Positions 23,672-35,438 of a DNA stretch of 64,000 bases are shown here, piece by piece. Under the pieces are notes generated by a model. The model saw nothing but the letters and a program-made list of their open reading frames with translations. It was not told where the DNA came from and searched no databases. The position numbers and the translations under genes were made by a program. Position 1 is the first letter of the stretch. Every line of letters starts with the position of its first letter. The stretch is from Sodiomyces alkalinus F11 (Eukaryota > Ascomycota > Sordariomycetes > Glomerellales > Plectosphaerellaceae), in the NCBI RefSeq assembly GCF_003711515.1, contig NW_021167087.1:305574-369573 (forward strand), written 5' to 3'.

Positions 23672-23687
23672 TGCCCTTTTTTTTTGT

Positions 23688-23790
23688 TGTGTGACTTCGT
23701 TGTGTTACTTGGTTATGACTTTGGTGTGTGACTTTGGTGTGTGAATTTGGTGTGTGACTTTGGTGTGTGACTTCGTTGTGTTACTCCGTA
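23688..23790. repeat. Minisatellite, 14-bp GTGTGACTTTGGT-type unit
   Basis: About five imperfect units of TGTGTGACTTTGG lie in tandem, bracketed on both sides by the same GTGACTTCGTTGTGTTAC sequence. The repeat occupies the leader or proximal promoter of the minus-strand cyclin gene, 17 bp beyond its start codon. Confidence 0.8.
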
Positions 23791-26700
23791 ATTGTGGTAA
23801 ACCGAGAGGGGAAGAATGAGAACGGGGACGAGACAGGCGGTGTCCTTGTTCATATGTAGTTGAGTTAGACAGAAATCAGTAACACTTGTCCCGAACGACT
23901 GGCAGACGATCAGGCAACCCTCAGAAATAATACTTCGCACGAAGTGGGAGGCTTGGGATCTCGTCGTCAGTGGGTGACGCTACAGACGCTGGACCCACGA
24001 GGCTGAGCGAAAGCAATGCTTGAGAGTCTAACGTAGACGCTAGACAGGGGGTCCAAATCGTAAGTGAAGGTGGGGTGTGGTGTGGCGAGGGGTTCAGACG
24101 GGAAACGCCTGGATGGGGTGTTGTTGAGTGGAGGGGCGGGCTAGCCGAAGGTATGTGGGTCCGCCGGCCAAGGAGAAACCGCCAATGGGACTCGAATGAG
24201 GATGTACTGAAGGTACAGATCTGGGGAGAGGATGTCCGTGTCGTTGAAAGACGCCTCCGAGAGATCCGCTTGTGAGAAGAAGAAAAGAGACCTGATTGGC
24301 AAAGTGGTTGGTGCAGGTGATGGTAATGGTAATACTTGTTCGTGTGTCGACGACGCAGCGAACAGCAACCCGTGTGTGGCTTGTAGGTGTATATGCGTAT
24401 ACGCGTCAGTTGGACCACTAAGCCCGGGCAAGCTGAGAGTTCGTTGGGCTGAGCAAGGCGTTCGCGGATTGAAATCCACGTAAGGTACGTTGTATGCGGG
24501 AGTCGGGCGAATAGGTAATTGACAACACAGTTTGACTTGGTTTTCGGGTTCCGAGTTGGTTATGGACGGTCGAACTGAATTTCAAATCGAACAAGGCTTA
24601 GCTTTGCAAAGTGCTTTGTTGAGCGACCAGAACGTTGTAAGTCAATTTTGCCTTTGGGCCTGAGTTTGAGGGGGTTGTAGTAAGTAATGAGTGATGTCTT
24701 TGAAACGTCGAGTGATGATGAAAGCACAAGGCGAGATGGAAAGACTGCTGAGTCCGAAGCGGCGGATGAAGGCCTCTTAAAATGCTTCAAGTCCGTTGCG
24801 TGGAGAATAGCTGCGGTCTTGCCGAGGATGCCAAAGACGGCAAAGTCACGATGCTGACAAGACCAGAAAACTTAGGTTCGTTTCGTTGTTGGGTCCCTAG
24901 GTCGTCGAAGCCGAAGTCCGTTTTGGATACCCGCTTGTGATGCGGAAGGGAGCACCGATAGTAACGGGGACAGTCCGAAGACGAAGCTTTGCGGGGCGAG
25001 CGGTGAATGCTGGTGTTGAGATAGAATTACACGGCTGGACAGGGTTGTTCTCGGTGGTCCGGTGAGTCCGGCTCGTGAAGGTCAAGGGGCAAGCAACTTC
25101 TTTGCTTGGCACCACCAAACGACGAGGGATGCTTGCAAAATCGCCACCGCGTCCCAATTTTTTTTTTTTTTTTTAGATCTTCAACCTTCGCTGGGCCCGT
25201 GATTGACAAGATTGACAGTCTCGGGGTAATTGAGGAAGATATCAGGCGATGTACTGGCTTTACTGCTGGATTCCTTGTCTTCTGTGTCAGTTGAAGAACT
25301 TGGGGTAGGGGTACTGCGGCCGATACTGTTGCTGATAAAGACGAGAGACTTGCAAGCCACAGGGCTCGACTGGTTCAAAGCCTGCGACAGAGACGCAGGA
25401 TTTTAGAATCAAAGGGAAACGGGCGCACGTACAAAAATGGTCGTTTGATGGTTTGAAGGCCGAACTCGTCGTGGTTAGATGTTCAGACAAGTAACAGATA
25501 ATCTTTCTTCGGCTGCAGAAAGGCAGACTATATATCGTACTCTTTGCTCCAAAAATAAAAAAGACCGACTTGTTGAGCGAAGGGACTATGATTCGAACGA
25601 AACAATAGAGTATCAACAAGTAGGTATCGAGACCAAAAGACTACCTATTGTGTGGTAGTTGGAATGGAAGAAAATGAATGAACAGCCAGATTCGACGATG
25701 ACGAGCAAATAGTTGTAAAATGGGAGAGAAATAAAACAAAATGACGGGACAATAGATAATGGATGAACAATAAGACCGAGGGTCCAAGGGTCCAGAAAGG
25801 AAGTCGCTGGGTATGGAGGACCCAAAACAATTGAAGGGTGGACAATAGATCAGGGACAGATTGGGGTTATCCGTGCCTCGGGACGAGAGGAAGGTGAAGA
25901 CCGTGATGCCAGTGGCAGAAGGCCGTATCAGGCGGCCGGCGTTTCTCCGTGTGACCAAATGATCAGCAGGGTCTTGCGAATCGCTTCCAGCTACAACCAG
26001 CAAAGTAACCCCTCGAATTCCGAAGGTTCGATGATCCGTGGGACTGATGAAAGGTTCAAACCGAGGATTGCGGGAATGGATATTGAAGGAGAGGAACTTC
26101 GATTCAAAGGGAATCGGGAAAACAAGGGAGAGAGCAACAAAGGGACCCAAAGGAAAGATGCCGGTATGGGTTTAATAATTCTTCTCGACAGCCTCTCGGC
26201 CAAGAACGAATGCAGGGAAGACCAAGACGTAGGGTATCACGAGCATCCGGCAATATTATTATTATTGGGGTGGAGGATGGGGGCTTGGAGAGTGGGAAAA
26301 GCGGGCAAGAGCACCTGGATGAACGAACGGGCTTTCCTGCCTCATTTGCGACTGCTATGTCTCAAAGAGATCCTGAATCATGGCGTTGCTCAACATATTA
26401 CTTTTTTCCTTTCCTTCCCTCTGCCCACCACCTTTCCACCCAATCGTCGACTAACCTGATGCTCAACCCCTCGCCTTGGGAAACGGAGACTGCGTCGATT
26501 GTCGTGTTTAACGAGATCACGGGCGCGAGTTGTACCCCTCCTAGCAGGCTCGTATCAGCCAGTGGTTGCCGGCTCCCAGGGGGCACCACGCGACCTTGGA
26601 TTTTTTTTCTTTTCCCTTCTTCCTTTCTTTTATTATCGTGAGGGAGAAAAAAGGGGGCGTTTAGCCAATCCGCCAGTCGGAAGGTCAACAGAACAGGCGG

Positions 26701-27302
26701 CTGACCTTGGAGCCAACTGTTTGGAAACGGCCTCCGCATATTCCGTGGACAGGCCGTTTTTTCAATCATTCATCGACAGAGTCGTCGACTCGGCATCTGT
26801 CTAGTGGTCCTGGTCGGGAAAAAAGGTTGTGGGTTTGTCAGGCTCTGCTCGGGCAAAGGCATAACCGGCGCAGTGAACACGAATCCCCTTAAAAGAAACG
26901 GACAGGCGTCTGACGTCTTCATTTCCAAACACACATTCCACCCCAAGCCAGCTCGACACGAACGAACGCGATTATCAGTACGCCGATCGAGCTGCCTGTG
27001 GCTCTCTGCCAGCGAATCGTGCATCCAAGTCCGGTTTTCAATCCAGGTCCACTAAACCTGAACAGTGTGATGATGCCCTGTCCAATGAAAACCACCCCAC
27101 CCGAGCCGGAGTCCGACAAACCTTGCCCTGCATCGGTACAACGCTGCAGTGCTCCCGCTGCCATGCCCAAGCCAACCACCCCTTTTTTATAAATAAATAA
27201 AAACTAAAGGAAAAAAGTTGTAAACCGCAAATGAAAGGTCGCCAGATTGCGACCACCCGTGCCAAGGCGAGGAGGGTGTTTGTTACTGTCAGATGCCCAT
27301 AG
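23791..27302. other. Long upstream region of the cyclin, no gene recognised
   Basis: About 3.5 kb of normal composition. Open frames of up to 169 codons exist on both strands (for example 25641-26150 on the minus strand) but overlap one another and show no domain. A 17-T run lies at 25158-25174. The region could hold a long 5' leader or regulatory sequence for the cyclin, but this is not shown by the sequence. Confidence 0.45.
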
Positions 27303-27453
27303 CCTGTCAGATGCAGTGTAACCGGAACCGTAAAAAAAAATAGGGTCAAAATTGAAGGGTAAATTGATTGAGGTGAGTGTGTAGTTTGTCAGATACAGCG
27401 TAACCGGAACGGTCAAAATAGGATCAAAATTGATTGAGATAATTGTGTGTAAC
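27303..27453. repeat. Imperfect tandem duplication, about 82 and 69 bp
   Basis: TGTCAGATGCAGTGTAACCG and TGTCAGATACAGCGTAACCG begin two adjacent copies. Each continues through a GGAAC-GT and a TCAAAATTG-ATTGAG segment. The second copy lacks about 10 bp. Confidence 0.75.
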
Positions 27454-27847
27454 TATGTAACCGCGCATGACCGTCAGAGAACGAACTGCTGCCACCGTTA
27501 TATCTATGGTCGTTCTGCTCCTATCGGTATTCTAAAACACCGGTACCATGGTTGACAGCACGCTACGAACCGTAGCCCGGACTCTCCCGGGGCCCTGATC
27601 CACCAGTCAATTTTGATCACATTCATTCCCTCGGACGTCGTTCTCCCTCGTCGAATCTCTGCAGAGGCCAAGTACTCCGTGTCGTTACGAAGCTCAATTC
27701 TCCTGGCTTATTAGCGGTGGTGATTAAAACCGACATGTGGGCGCCACAGAAAACCACCAGTCGGAGGCCTGGCGTGAAATATAGAGGACGAAAAGGGATA
27801 TGATTACCTTACTTCATAAGAGGCCCGTCTTTTTTTCTCCTTCTTTT

Positions 27848-28271
27848 TGAAAGGGAATGACTCCCCGACATGTAAGTTTTGTCCCAGCGACATGTAAACC
27901 CACCTTTAAGTGGAGCCATGAAGATAACAGTATCTTTCAAAAGTATCCTACCTATATAATCTGTATGTACAGCCCGAGTACCTAAAGATCTACACTCATT
28001 ATATTTCAAGCCGACGATATCGTTAATAATTGAACGAGCCGACCGACGTATCGTTAATTAAACAGGCCGACTAACGATATAGTTAATTTAATCAGCCGAC
28101 CTTCCGTGCATAATAATAGGACGAGTATACCTAGAATTCTACTCGGGTTATACATACAAATTATGTGGGATACTTATGTACGGTAATCTTATCTTAATGG
28201 CCCCACTTAAGGGTGGGTTTACATGTCGCTGGGACAAAACTTACATGTCGGGGAGTCAGTCCCTTTTGAAA
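27848..28271. mobile_element. 424-bp element with about 80-bp terminal inverted repeats
   Basis: The left arm (GACTCCCCGACATGTAAG and onwards through the AAACCCACC segment) recurs inverted at 28199-28260, with only a few mismatches over about 75-80 bp. The interior is AT-rich and non-coding and includes three tandem GCCGAC-type repeats. This is a MITE-like structure. A target duplication was not resolved. Its right end touches the duplicated sequence beside the assembly gap. Confidence 0.75.
28011..28095. repeat. Three-copy tandem repeat, about 28 bp
   Basis: Units begin GCCGAC and contain an ACGATAT/ACGTAT-GTTAAT core followed by an A/T-rich end. They lie at the centre of the 424-bp inverted-repeat element. 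Confidence 0.65.
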
Positions 28272-28351
28272 CATATAAATTGAACATATGTCACCTCGAC
28301 CGCCCANNNNNNNNNNACATATAAATTGAACATATGTCACCTCGACCGCCC
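28271..28351. other. 10-N assembly gap between identical 35-bp sequences
   Basis: N at 28307-28316. The 35 bases at 28271-28305 are identical to those at 28317-28351. A gap flanked by the same sequence on both sides is what unmerged overlapping contig ends look like. Confidence 0.85.
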
Positions 28352-31300
28352 CCCGCGGCCGGGGGCCTCCGGGCACCCACTCTTGACTGTCTGTCCTCGG
28401 AATGCGTTTTTTGGGAATATTATATGAATACATGGCCATGGCACTTCGGAAAGGTCCATTCCATGCGGACCGATCCAGAGCGGTCGAACCCCCTTTGAAG
28501 ATTTCGACGGTGATGAGAGGGATATATCTTCGTAGTGGTTTCCGTGCCAGACAGTCAACGGGGCCGTATCGCTGCCACCCTCAATATGTAAATATGTGTA
28601 TCTTATAACCCCTCCATTCCTCGCGCGTTCAGTGTGACTTGTACTTATTATCCTCTAGTAAACCAATGGAGTTCCACATCCCCAGGGGACGGACTTATAA
28701 GTCGATGGGGAATTCAATTCGGATCAACCCTGCCATGGCCGTTTCAAAAACGCCTATTAGTGGGATTTTGTTGAAAGAGTCGTGGGACACGACTTGCATA
28801 TGCCGTACGAAGTGCCGGACAGTAATAATCCCCCAAAATGTCGCGGAGGAGCTTCTCGCCCGCGTTGCTGCCAACACACGCTGCAAATCCATCATAAACT
28901 GGTAAATCCGCTTTTTCTTGTGTACGTGTACCTTAGGTGGCGACGGATACAACGCAAACATCAACGTCCCACGCGTTTTCCAGTCGACACATAAGACAAC
29001 TCGCAACAGGTCTCCACCACCTCACAACGTGGAAGGAGTTAGTGAGTTGATATCCGAATTGAGAATGGCTAGGACACGCAATAATCTTACGAACACCGGC
29101 AGGGGATGAATTGCAGCCTGCCTACCCGCCATGAAAATGAACGGATGGTAGCCTGATCAACCTCTCAAAAGGAGAGGCTAGTTGGACAAATATAGCATCC
29201 TCCCTGACGCAACAAATCGAAATCGATACTTCCCTCTGAATACAGGATTCGTCTGGAAGTCCGCCGGGCCAAGGCCGTACACAAGCTCTGGTTGGAAGGT
29301 AGACCTCAACGGGACGAGTCACCCCGAAATACGCGAGGCCAATGAACGAAGAAGAATCAAGACGTAGGGGAACATGTCGAAACAGTTGCTTCTCCGTACT
29401 GGTCATGTGGCTGAGGCAGGGGTGCATAGATTGTGGCTGGTGAATCCCAAAGGGTGTACGTTGTACGAAGGAGTTCATTGGACATGGTTCGGCAAACAGT
29501 TGGACGCGTGATAAGGACATTCATTAGAGCGAGGTTCAATCTTGTCCGAAGATTGGATACGTGGCAGGGATATGAGCAGCTATTGAGAACCTGATGCCTA
29601 CATATTCGTAACTTGCTGCACCACGTATGTGGTTCGATGGGAACGGGAACGAGGAAAAGGAGACAAATGAACCCCCGTCTGCGCCTCGCATACTCGCCTG
29701 TGGGACGTTCCAGCACCCCCTGGCACAGCTGAGAGCGAAAGGTAATTAATTAGTAAACATGCGGTGACTCAGCAGACCCCTAACCCTGCGATATGCCAAG
29801 TGGTTTATCAGATGTTTGTTCGTCGGTTCGGTGAGATGGGGTCGCGTGGTTCAGCTGACAGCTGACCTACACGTACCTTAATTACCTAGGTACCTTAGTA
29901 CACATGGTACCTTAATTATCGTCGATCTGGGCTCTCCCACGGCAAGCGGGGTGGGGCCGCAAGCTCCCTCCCGCGCTTGATTGGAAACGTAGCGAGCACC
30001 GAGCGGGTTGCTTAGTCGTGGTGATACCGAGGAATCCGGATGAGATACCCAACTCATCAAGCCCACGCTTCTTTCACCCTGTTAGTTACATGCAACACAT
30101 ACCATTTCTCAGCTTGCTATGACAAAATCCACACGAAGTAGGCCAATCTTACAAATTGTGTCGGCACATTCGTCTCTGGCTAAGACAAGCGTTTTCAGCC
30201 CTATGACGTGTGCGCAAAAACTCCTCACCGGCTTCGCCGCTGTCCACCCCCCCCAATCACCAAAAAAAAAAAAAAAGCATCCCAGAGCGGCGTTGCCGCA
30301 TGAGCAAAACCGCCGCGCTAATACGTTCTGATCACTCAACCATTACCATCGCGGAACACGCCCCGACTGCTTTCGGGCACTGCACAAACCCAAAACAGCG
30401 GTCCAATCCAATGCAGCCGGGAAAACTGCCGTGACCTTTGCGGCCTCAATCGGGGTAGGCAAACGTCACGGGGGAGGGCGATGCCGAGGGGCTCGGTCCA
30501 CGGAAGGAATTGTCCCGGAGAGTATGTCATCTAAATGTATGGATACACACAACGCTGGTTCACGATGTTATCCGAGGAACTACGGAGTACATGTAGTATG
30601 CGACCCAGTCAAGGTGCAATGTCATCACAATGGCTTCGTCGCATCGATTATGTGGAAGGCAACGCGGCACTGTTCCATGATTTCTTCACGAGCATGAAGA
30701 GGCGCAGCTTCGCGGACGAACCCCGGCCCTCCTTTTGGTCGTGTTAGCCGTCTGTTGCGCCTTACGGCATTTTCGTGGCCCGGCTTATTACTTGCCAGCG
30801 CCCTCTCGCGAAAATTTGAATGAAACTGGGGCGGTCGCCTACTGCACCCGCACCCCTTATTGTCTGGGTTGCACCTGCCACCACCATGGTCGCGACGATA
30901 GCATCCCCCTTTCGTTGCTGCACAACCATCACTTCGACTTCCCTCGGGCCGCGAACGTGCTAATTTCGTTTCGCATTGGAATACCAAATAATAAGATGAC
31001 AGGAGAGTTGCCGAATTTGCTTCATACAACAAAGCAGAGGAGGGGCCAACGGCGGCTAACCTACTCAATGCCGGCGTGGTTGGCTTCAATTGGACAGGGA
31101 TAGGTACTGGGAAGCGCGCCTGTACGTTTCACCAACCACCAACCGCAACATCACCAAGCGCCTAGTCATACGTATCATGTTAATGATGTATTATCCAACG
31201 CGTCTGCCAGCCAACAGACCTCCGTTGTCTGTAACATTACCATGACGACGAAGCCCGACTTTCCTCTTAACCCCAAGTTCGCGACCCGTATCTTCTCTTT

Positions 31301-34119
31301 GAACCCCCTCCCTCCGCATGGAAGACTGTAGCTGCCATACAGCGTCAAATTGGCCAGTCTTCATCTCGAACGCAACTATCAACGCGCGCCTAGGGTGTCA
31401 GGGAAAATGCTTTTAGAAAAGGACGAGTAGAGGTCGCGACATTCGGCCGCTAGCAGACAACCCTGGAACAACGTAATCCCAGCGTCCGGCCTCTGTCAGG
31501 GGAAGTCGAAATAAACCCAACAGTGTGCGAAGCAGCGGCAACCATCAAACAGTCATACAGCGGCGTAATTACCCCAACACAGTCCGTCCACCCGGGATGT
31601 CACAATTAGAACCCAAGGTAGTCTCCAACCCTCCATGCCGTGGCTAAGGAACATCCGATGGATCGGAGATAATTTCTAGGGCAAGCGACCCTGAAGACAG
31701 AAGAAAATCGGAGATACGATACGGAAGTGTCAGCTTGAATTAGCGTCAGGCAGTTACAGAAGGTACGGAAACGTCGGTGAGGCCATACGTTTACCGGATC
31801 CGGAGACCGGCGTTTCCGCTTGACCTGTCACTACAAACTTGCCAAGTTCGGAACCAAATACCTGGGTTCTCTGTGCCATTCGCCTCGACTTGCGATAATC
31901 CCTCTCGCTGCCCATTTTTCACCGGTTCCCATCGAAAGGGGCCTCGAGCCACCGTGAATTTGGCGGCCTGAACACTACCTAATTAGAAACATAATATTTC
32001 CCCTTCATTTCTCCTGCACCTGACTGTTCTGGAAGCATTTCCCGCAAGCCATATGTCTCTTCGGTGTACTACCACTCTACCACTCTGCTGATTGTTCCGC
32101 TTTTTTGAAAAAGGCAGTAGACGGGGTAATCGATGAGAAGTCATGTAGCAGTTTTATCTCCTACAGTCGACAACGCAAGCCGCGCAATGTAAAGTCATCT
32201 CATAGCGACAGAAGTGAGTTTTAGGCCTAGAGGTAAGAGATGGGGGGATAACCGGAATGCGGACTGAGTAGCAGGCCATGAATTCGAGCCAAGAGACGCA
32301 ATACCCCTACGGTCCAGGGTAGTAACCCATAATACTGCCTGCATTCACTTCTGGGTAGTTCCATCTTGAGGCGAGACCGTCCTGATGACTGCTCAGGCTG
32401 ATCTGATTCCACATTCAGCTCTACCTTTCACAGACTCTCCACTTGCATCTCGGCCTCTCCACATCTTCACTACACGTACTCCGATCCGAACCCCTCACTT
32501 TGTCCTTATGTCCTAGCGTTCGCCGAAAACCGATCCGTGTAAGACCCGGGGTAGAAGAATCGCAGGGCTCAGGGTTCCTCCAGTCTTTCTTTGTCCTTGC
32601 CTAGTAGACATACAGACCCGAATATACGGTAACACAACTCATAGCGCCGAGCTTGAAATTTCCGAGACACAACTACCGGTGACGAAAGCGGGCGCACATC
32701 AAGGCGAGCCACGACTGCGAGGAAAAGCACAAAAAATGGCCTAGAAGGTGGAGAACCCCGCGACAGAGAGATCGAGTCTAAGAACCATTGGGCTGTCTGC
32801 TAAAGAAAAAACCAAATGGGGACGACAGGAGCAGAGGAGATTGAACCCCCCCTTCCTTTCCTTTTCCCGTTTTCGTCGAGGACGCGACAGATGTGCCATG
32901 TCTCACTCCGGTAAGTCCCATCCCCGTTATTTTACCCTTATACTTCTTCGACCATCTCGACGAGAAGCGGACATTACCAGATAGTCGGGCCCAGATCAAC
33001 TCACGTCGGCGACGAACCGTCCCCATTTTCTCCCCACTCCCTCGTCGGTATAGGCCTAGGCTGCATGGCATCACGATGATCAGCGGTTCACCTTCGTCCG
33101 TTTCCGGACTGGTTTGAGCCTAAAATGGAGACAGAGACGCAAAAAGTTGACAACACACCGCTGCCTACACAGAGACTAGATCTTTATAGGGCCATACCAC
33201 AAAGGACCACCTTAGGAAGCCAGTGTCTCGGAAGAGAGGGACAGATCGCCACTGTGGGTGGGCATGGCGATGGAGCTTGCCGTTGCCATGTGGCCGCCAC
33301 ACATAGCCTGCCGTGACCAGACCGAGTTGTTGGGCCAGGGACGGACGAGGTAGGCTTAGCGTCATCGGAGCAGGAGCATGGAGAAGTCGGGCCATCGCAA
33401 GGCTAGCAGCAGTCACCATGATGAAGGGTCAAGTAGCGTCATTTGTCTGTTTTTTCGTTCTTTTTTGGTTCATTAGCAGTATGTCCTAAACTTGCCATGG
33501 CCGTCGTCGTGTCTCATTTATCCGCTACAGACATGACAGGAATAAAATAACAAGAGAGGAAGAAAAAGAGAAGTAAACTAGCAAGCCTCCTCAGTTTGGT
33601 CATGAAAAGAGGTCAAGCTGGGCATGCGTAGACAAGTCAGAGGGGGCCGAGTGCAGGCTGCCATCTGAGGTATTCCACGTCACAATGACGGCCTTTTCCC
33701 TCGTGTATCTCCGCCGGGCCGTCGTCTGGGCGAGCTTCCAATCAACAAGTGATGGGAAGGAAATGACCACCATCATAGATGTGTGCTGACATCCGAATCT
33801 TCCACGTCGTCAAGTCGTCCTGGATGACGTTACTTCGGCGCGCGTATATGACCTCGTGGGTTATAAATATAATTCATCGTAGGCTCCTAATGGGAGACCT
33901 GTAAATGGATACGAGTGGAGAGCAAGTGAAGTCCACGGTATCCTGAAAAGCCATCGACGAAGAACACATAGTAATTTGGCCGCGGCAGGGGTAAAGACGG
34001 GGACAACGTCGTCCGGGGGCCAAGAAAGAAAAGAAAGAGAGAAAAACCCCTTGGCCGGAGTCGCATTAAGAATAACAGAAGTATATCCTGTATGCGTTGT
34101 CGCTCGTCGCTTTCTTTCT
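28352..34119. other. 5.8-kb stretch with no recognised gene
   Basis: The composition is normal, not RIPed. Many open frames of 60-154 codons occur on both strands (the longest at 30625-31089 on the minus strand), but they overlap in several frames. None shows a domain, and I could not join them into a plausible spliced gene. GGTACC palindromes cluster at 29875-29915, and a 15-A run lies at 30262-30276. Lineage-specific genes with introns, or non-coding RNAs, cannot be excluded. Confidence 0.45.
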
Positions 34120-35438
34120 TTAACGATACCCGTTGGTCCTAGTGTTATGGTGGGCGCCAGGGTACGTCTCGAAGTACGGGTGGTTGCAAGACTGCTTGGC
34201 AGAGATGCGCCCGGCAGGGTCATAAATGAGCATCGTCTCCAGTAGATCTAGACCAACCTCGTCGAGATTCGAGCAGAGAGGCTGGCTCTCGTCACGAATC
34301 CATTTGGGGAAAGAGCTCTTGAAGTCGGGGTAAGAGGTGACGCCAGGCCAGACCTCCTCACTTGGCGTTCCAAGAGTGCTACGTACGCGTGAGAGAGAGA
34401 TCGAAAAGACAAAGAGAGCAAAAAATAAATAAAAATAAAAATGAGGGGGAAGTGGGAGAAGAGGGGGGGTGGCCTACCGGAAAATTTTGAAAATCTCGTC
34501 AATCTCCGAGTCGCCCGGGAAAAGGGGCTTGCGAGTGCACATCTCTGCGAAGATGCAGCCAACCGACCACATGTCAACGCCGGTCGAGTACTGACGACCG
34601 CCGAGCAGGATCTCTGGCGCACGGTACCACAAAGTGACAACCTCATGGGTGTAGGTCCGCAGGGGGACGCCGAAGGCGCGGGCGAGGCCGAAATCGGCGA
34701 GCTTGAGGTTGCCGTCCTTGTCGATCAGGAGGTTCTGGGGCTTCAGATCACGGTGGAGGATGCGGTGGGAGTGGCAGTAGCGGATGCCGTCGCAAAGCTG
34801 CCACATGAACTTTTGGATGACGGCCGGGCTGAGGCCGAGGCGGGAATGGATGTCGGAAGCGCCGTCGGGGAGGGGTTTGCCGCGGCCGCCGTCCTTAACC
34901 GGGAGCGCCTCCATGTACTTCTTCAGGTCGAGATCAAGGAATTCGAAGACGAGGTAGAGCTTGTGGCCATCGGCGTGGACAATGTTGAGGAGACGGACAA
35001 TATTGGGGTCGCGCATCTCCTTGAGGAGGGAGATCTCTCGGATGGCGGTGGAAGGGACGCCCTCGTCCTCGGCTTCCAGACGAATCTTCTTGAGTGCTAC
35101 TATGCGGCCTCCATTGGAAAGATCGCGGGCCTTGTATACGACCCCGTATGTACCTGTAGGAGAATGGAACAGAGGTTAGCAAGGGTCGATCGGTAGAGGA
35201 TGGGAGACGAAACGAGGATCACGTCAAACGGTAGGTATGTTGTACCAGCATCAGCAATGGGGTGGAATGGGTAGTGAGATAAAATACTGGATGGAGAGGA
35301 AATGCAAGAAGGGATGATGGATATTACCGACCCCGCCCCGGGGGTTGTGGAGGAGTAGGATCCAAGCAAGGGAGAGGAGTGCAGTTCCATTCGCAACATA
35401 CCTTCGCCGATCTTCTCAATTTTCTGGTAATTTTCCAT
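34120..35438 (-). CDS. cdk1: Cyclin-dependent kinase Cdk1/Cdc2
   Basis: The main cell-cycle Ser/Thr kinase, which partners with mitotic and G1 cyclins in nucleus and cytoplasm. Three exons, 35402-35438, 34478-35153 and 34120-34378, give 323 residues, the same length as Aspergillus NimX. Visible features in order: [13 protein letters not shown] start; glycine loop with Thr14-Tyr15, the inhibitory phosphosites; the PSTAIRE cyclin-binding helix (within [10 protein letters not shown]); [10 protein letters not shown] catalytic loop; DFGLA; activation segment [25 protein letters not shown]; and a C-terminal [10 protein letters not shown] segment. Introns of 248 and 99 bp have GTATGT and GTAGG donors. 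The start matches the conserved N-terminus. It is divergent from the AlkB-like gene. Identification is very secure; exon edges are by eye. Confidence 0.96.

Noticed and set aside
25641..26150. 169-codon minus-strand open frame
   Set aside because: Overlapping frames on both strands and no recognisable domain; treated as chance.
30625..31089. 154-codon minus-strand open frame
   Set aside because: Overlaps a similar-length plus-strand frame (30735-31103); no motif or splice context supports either.
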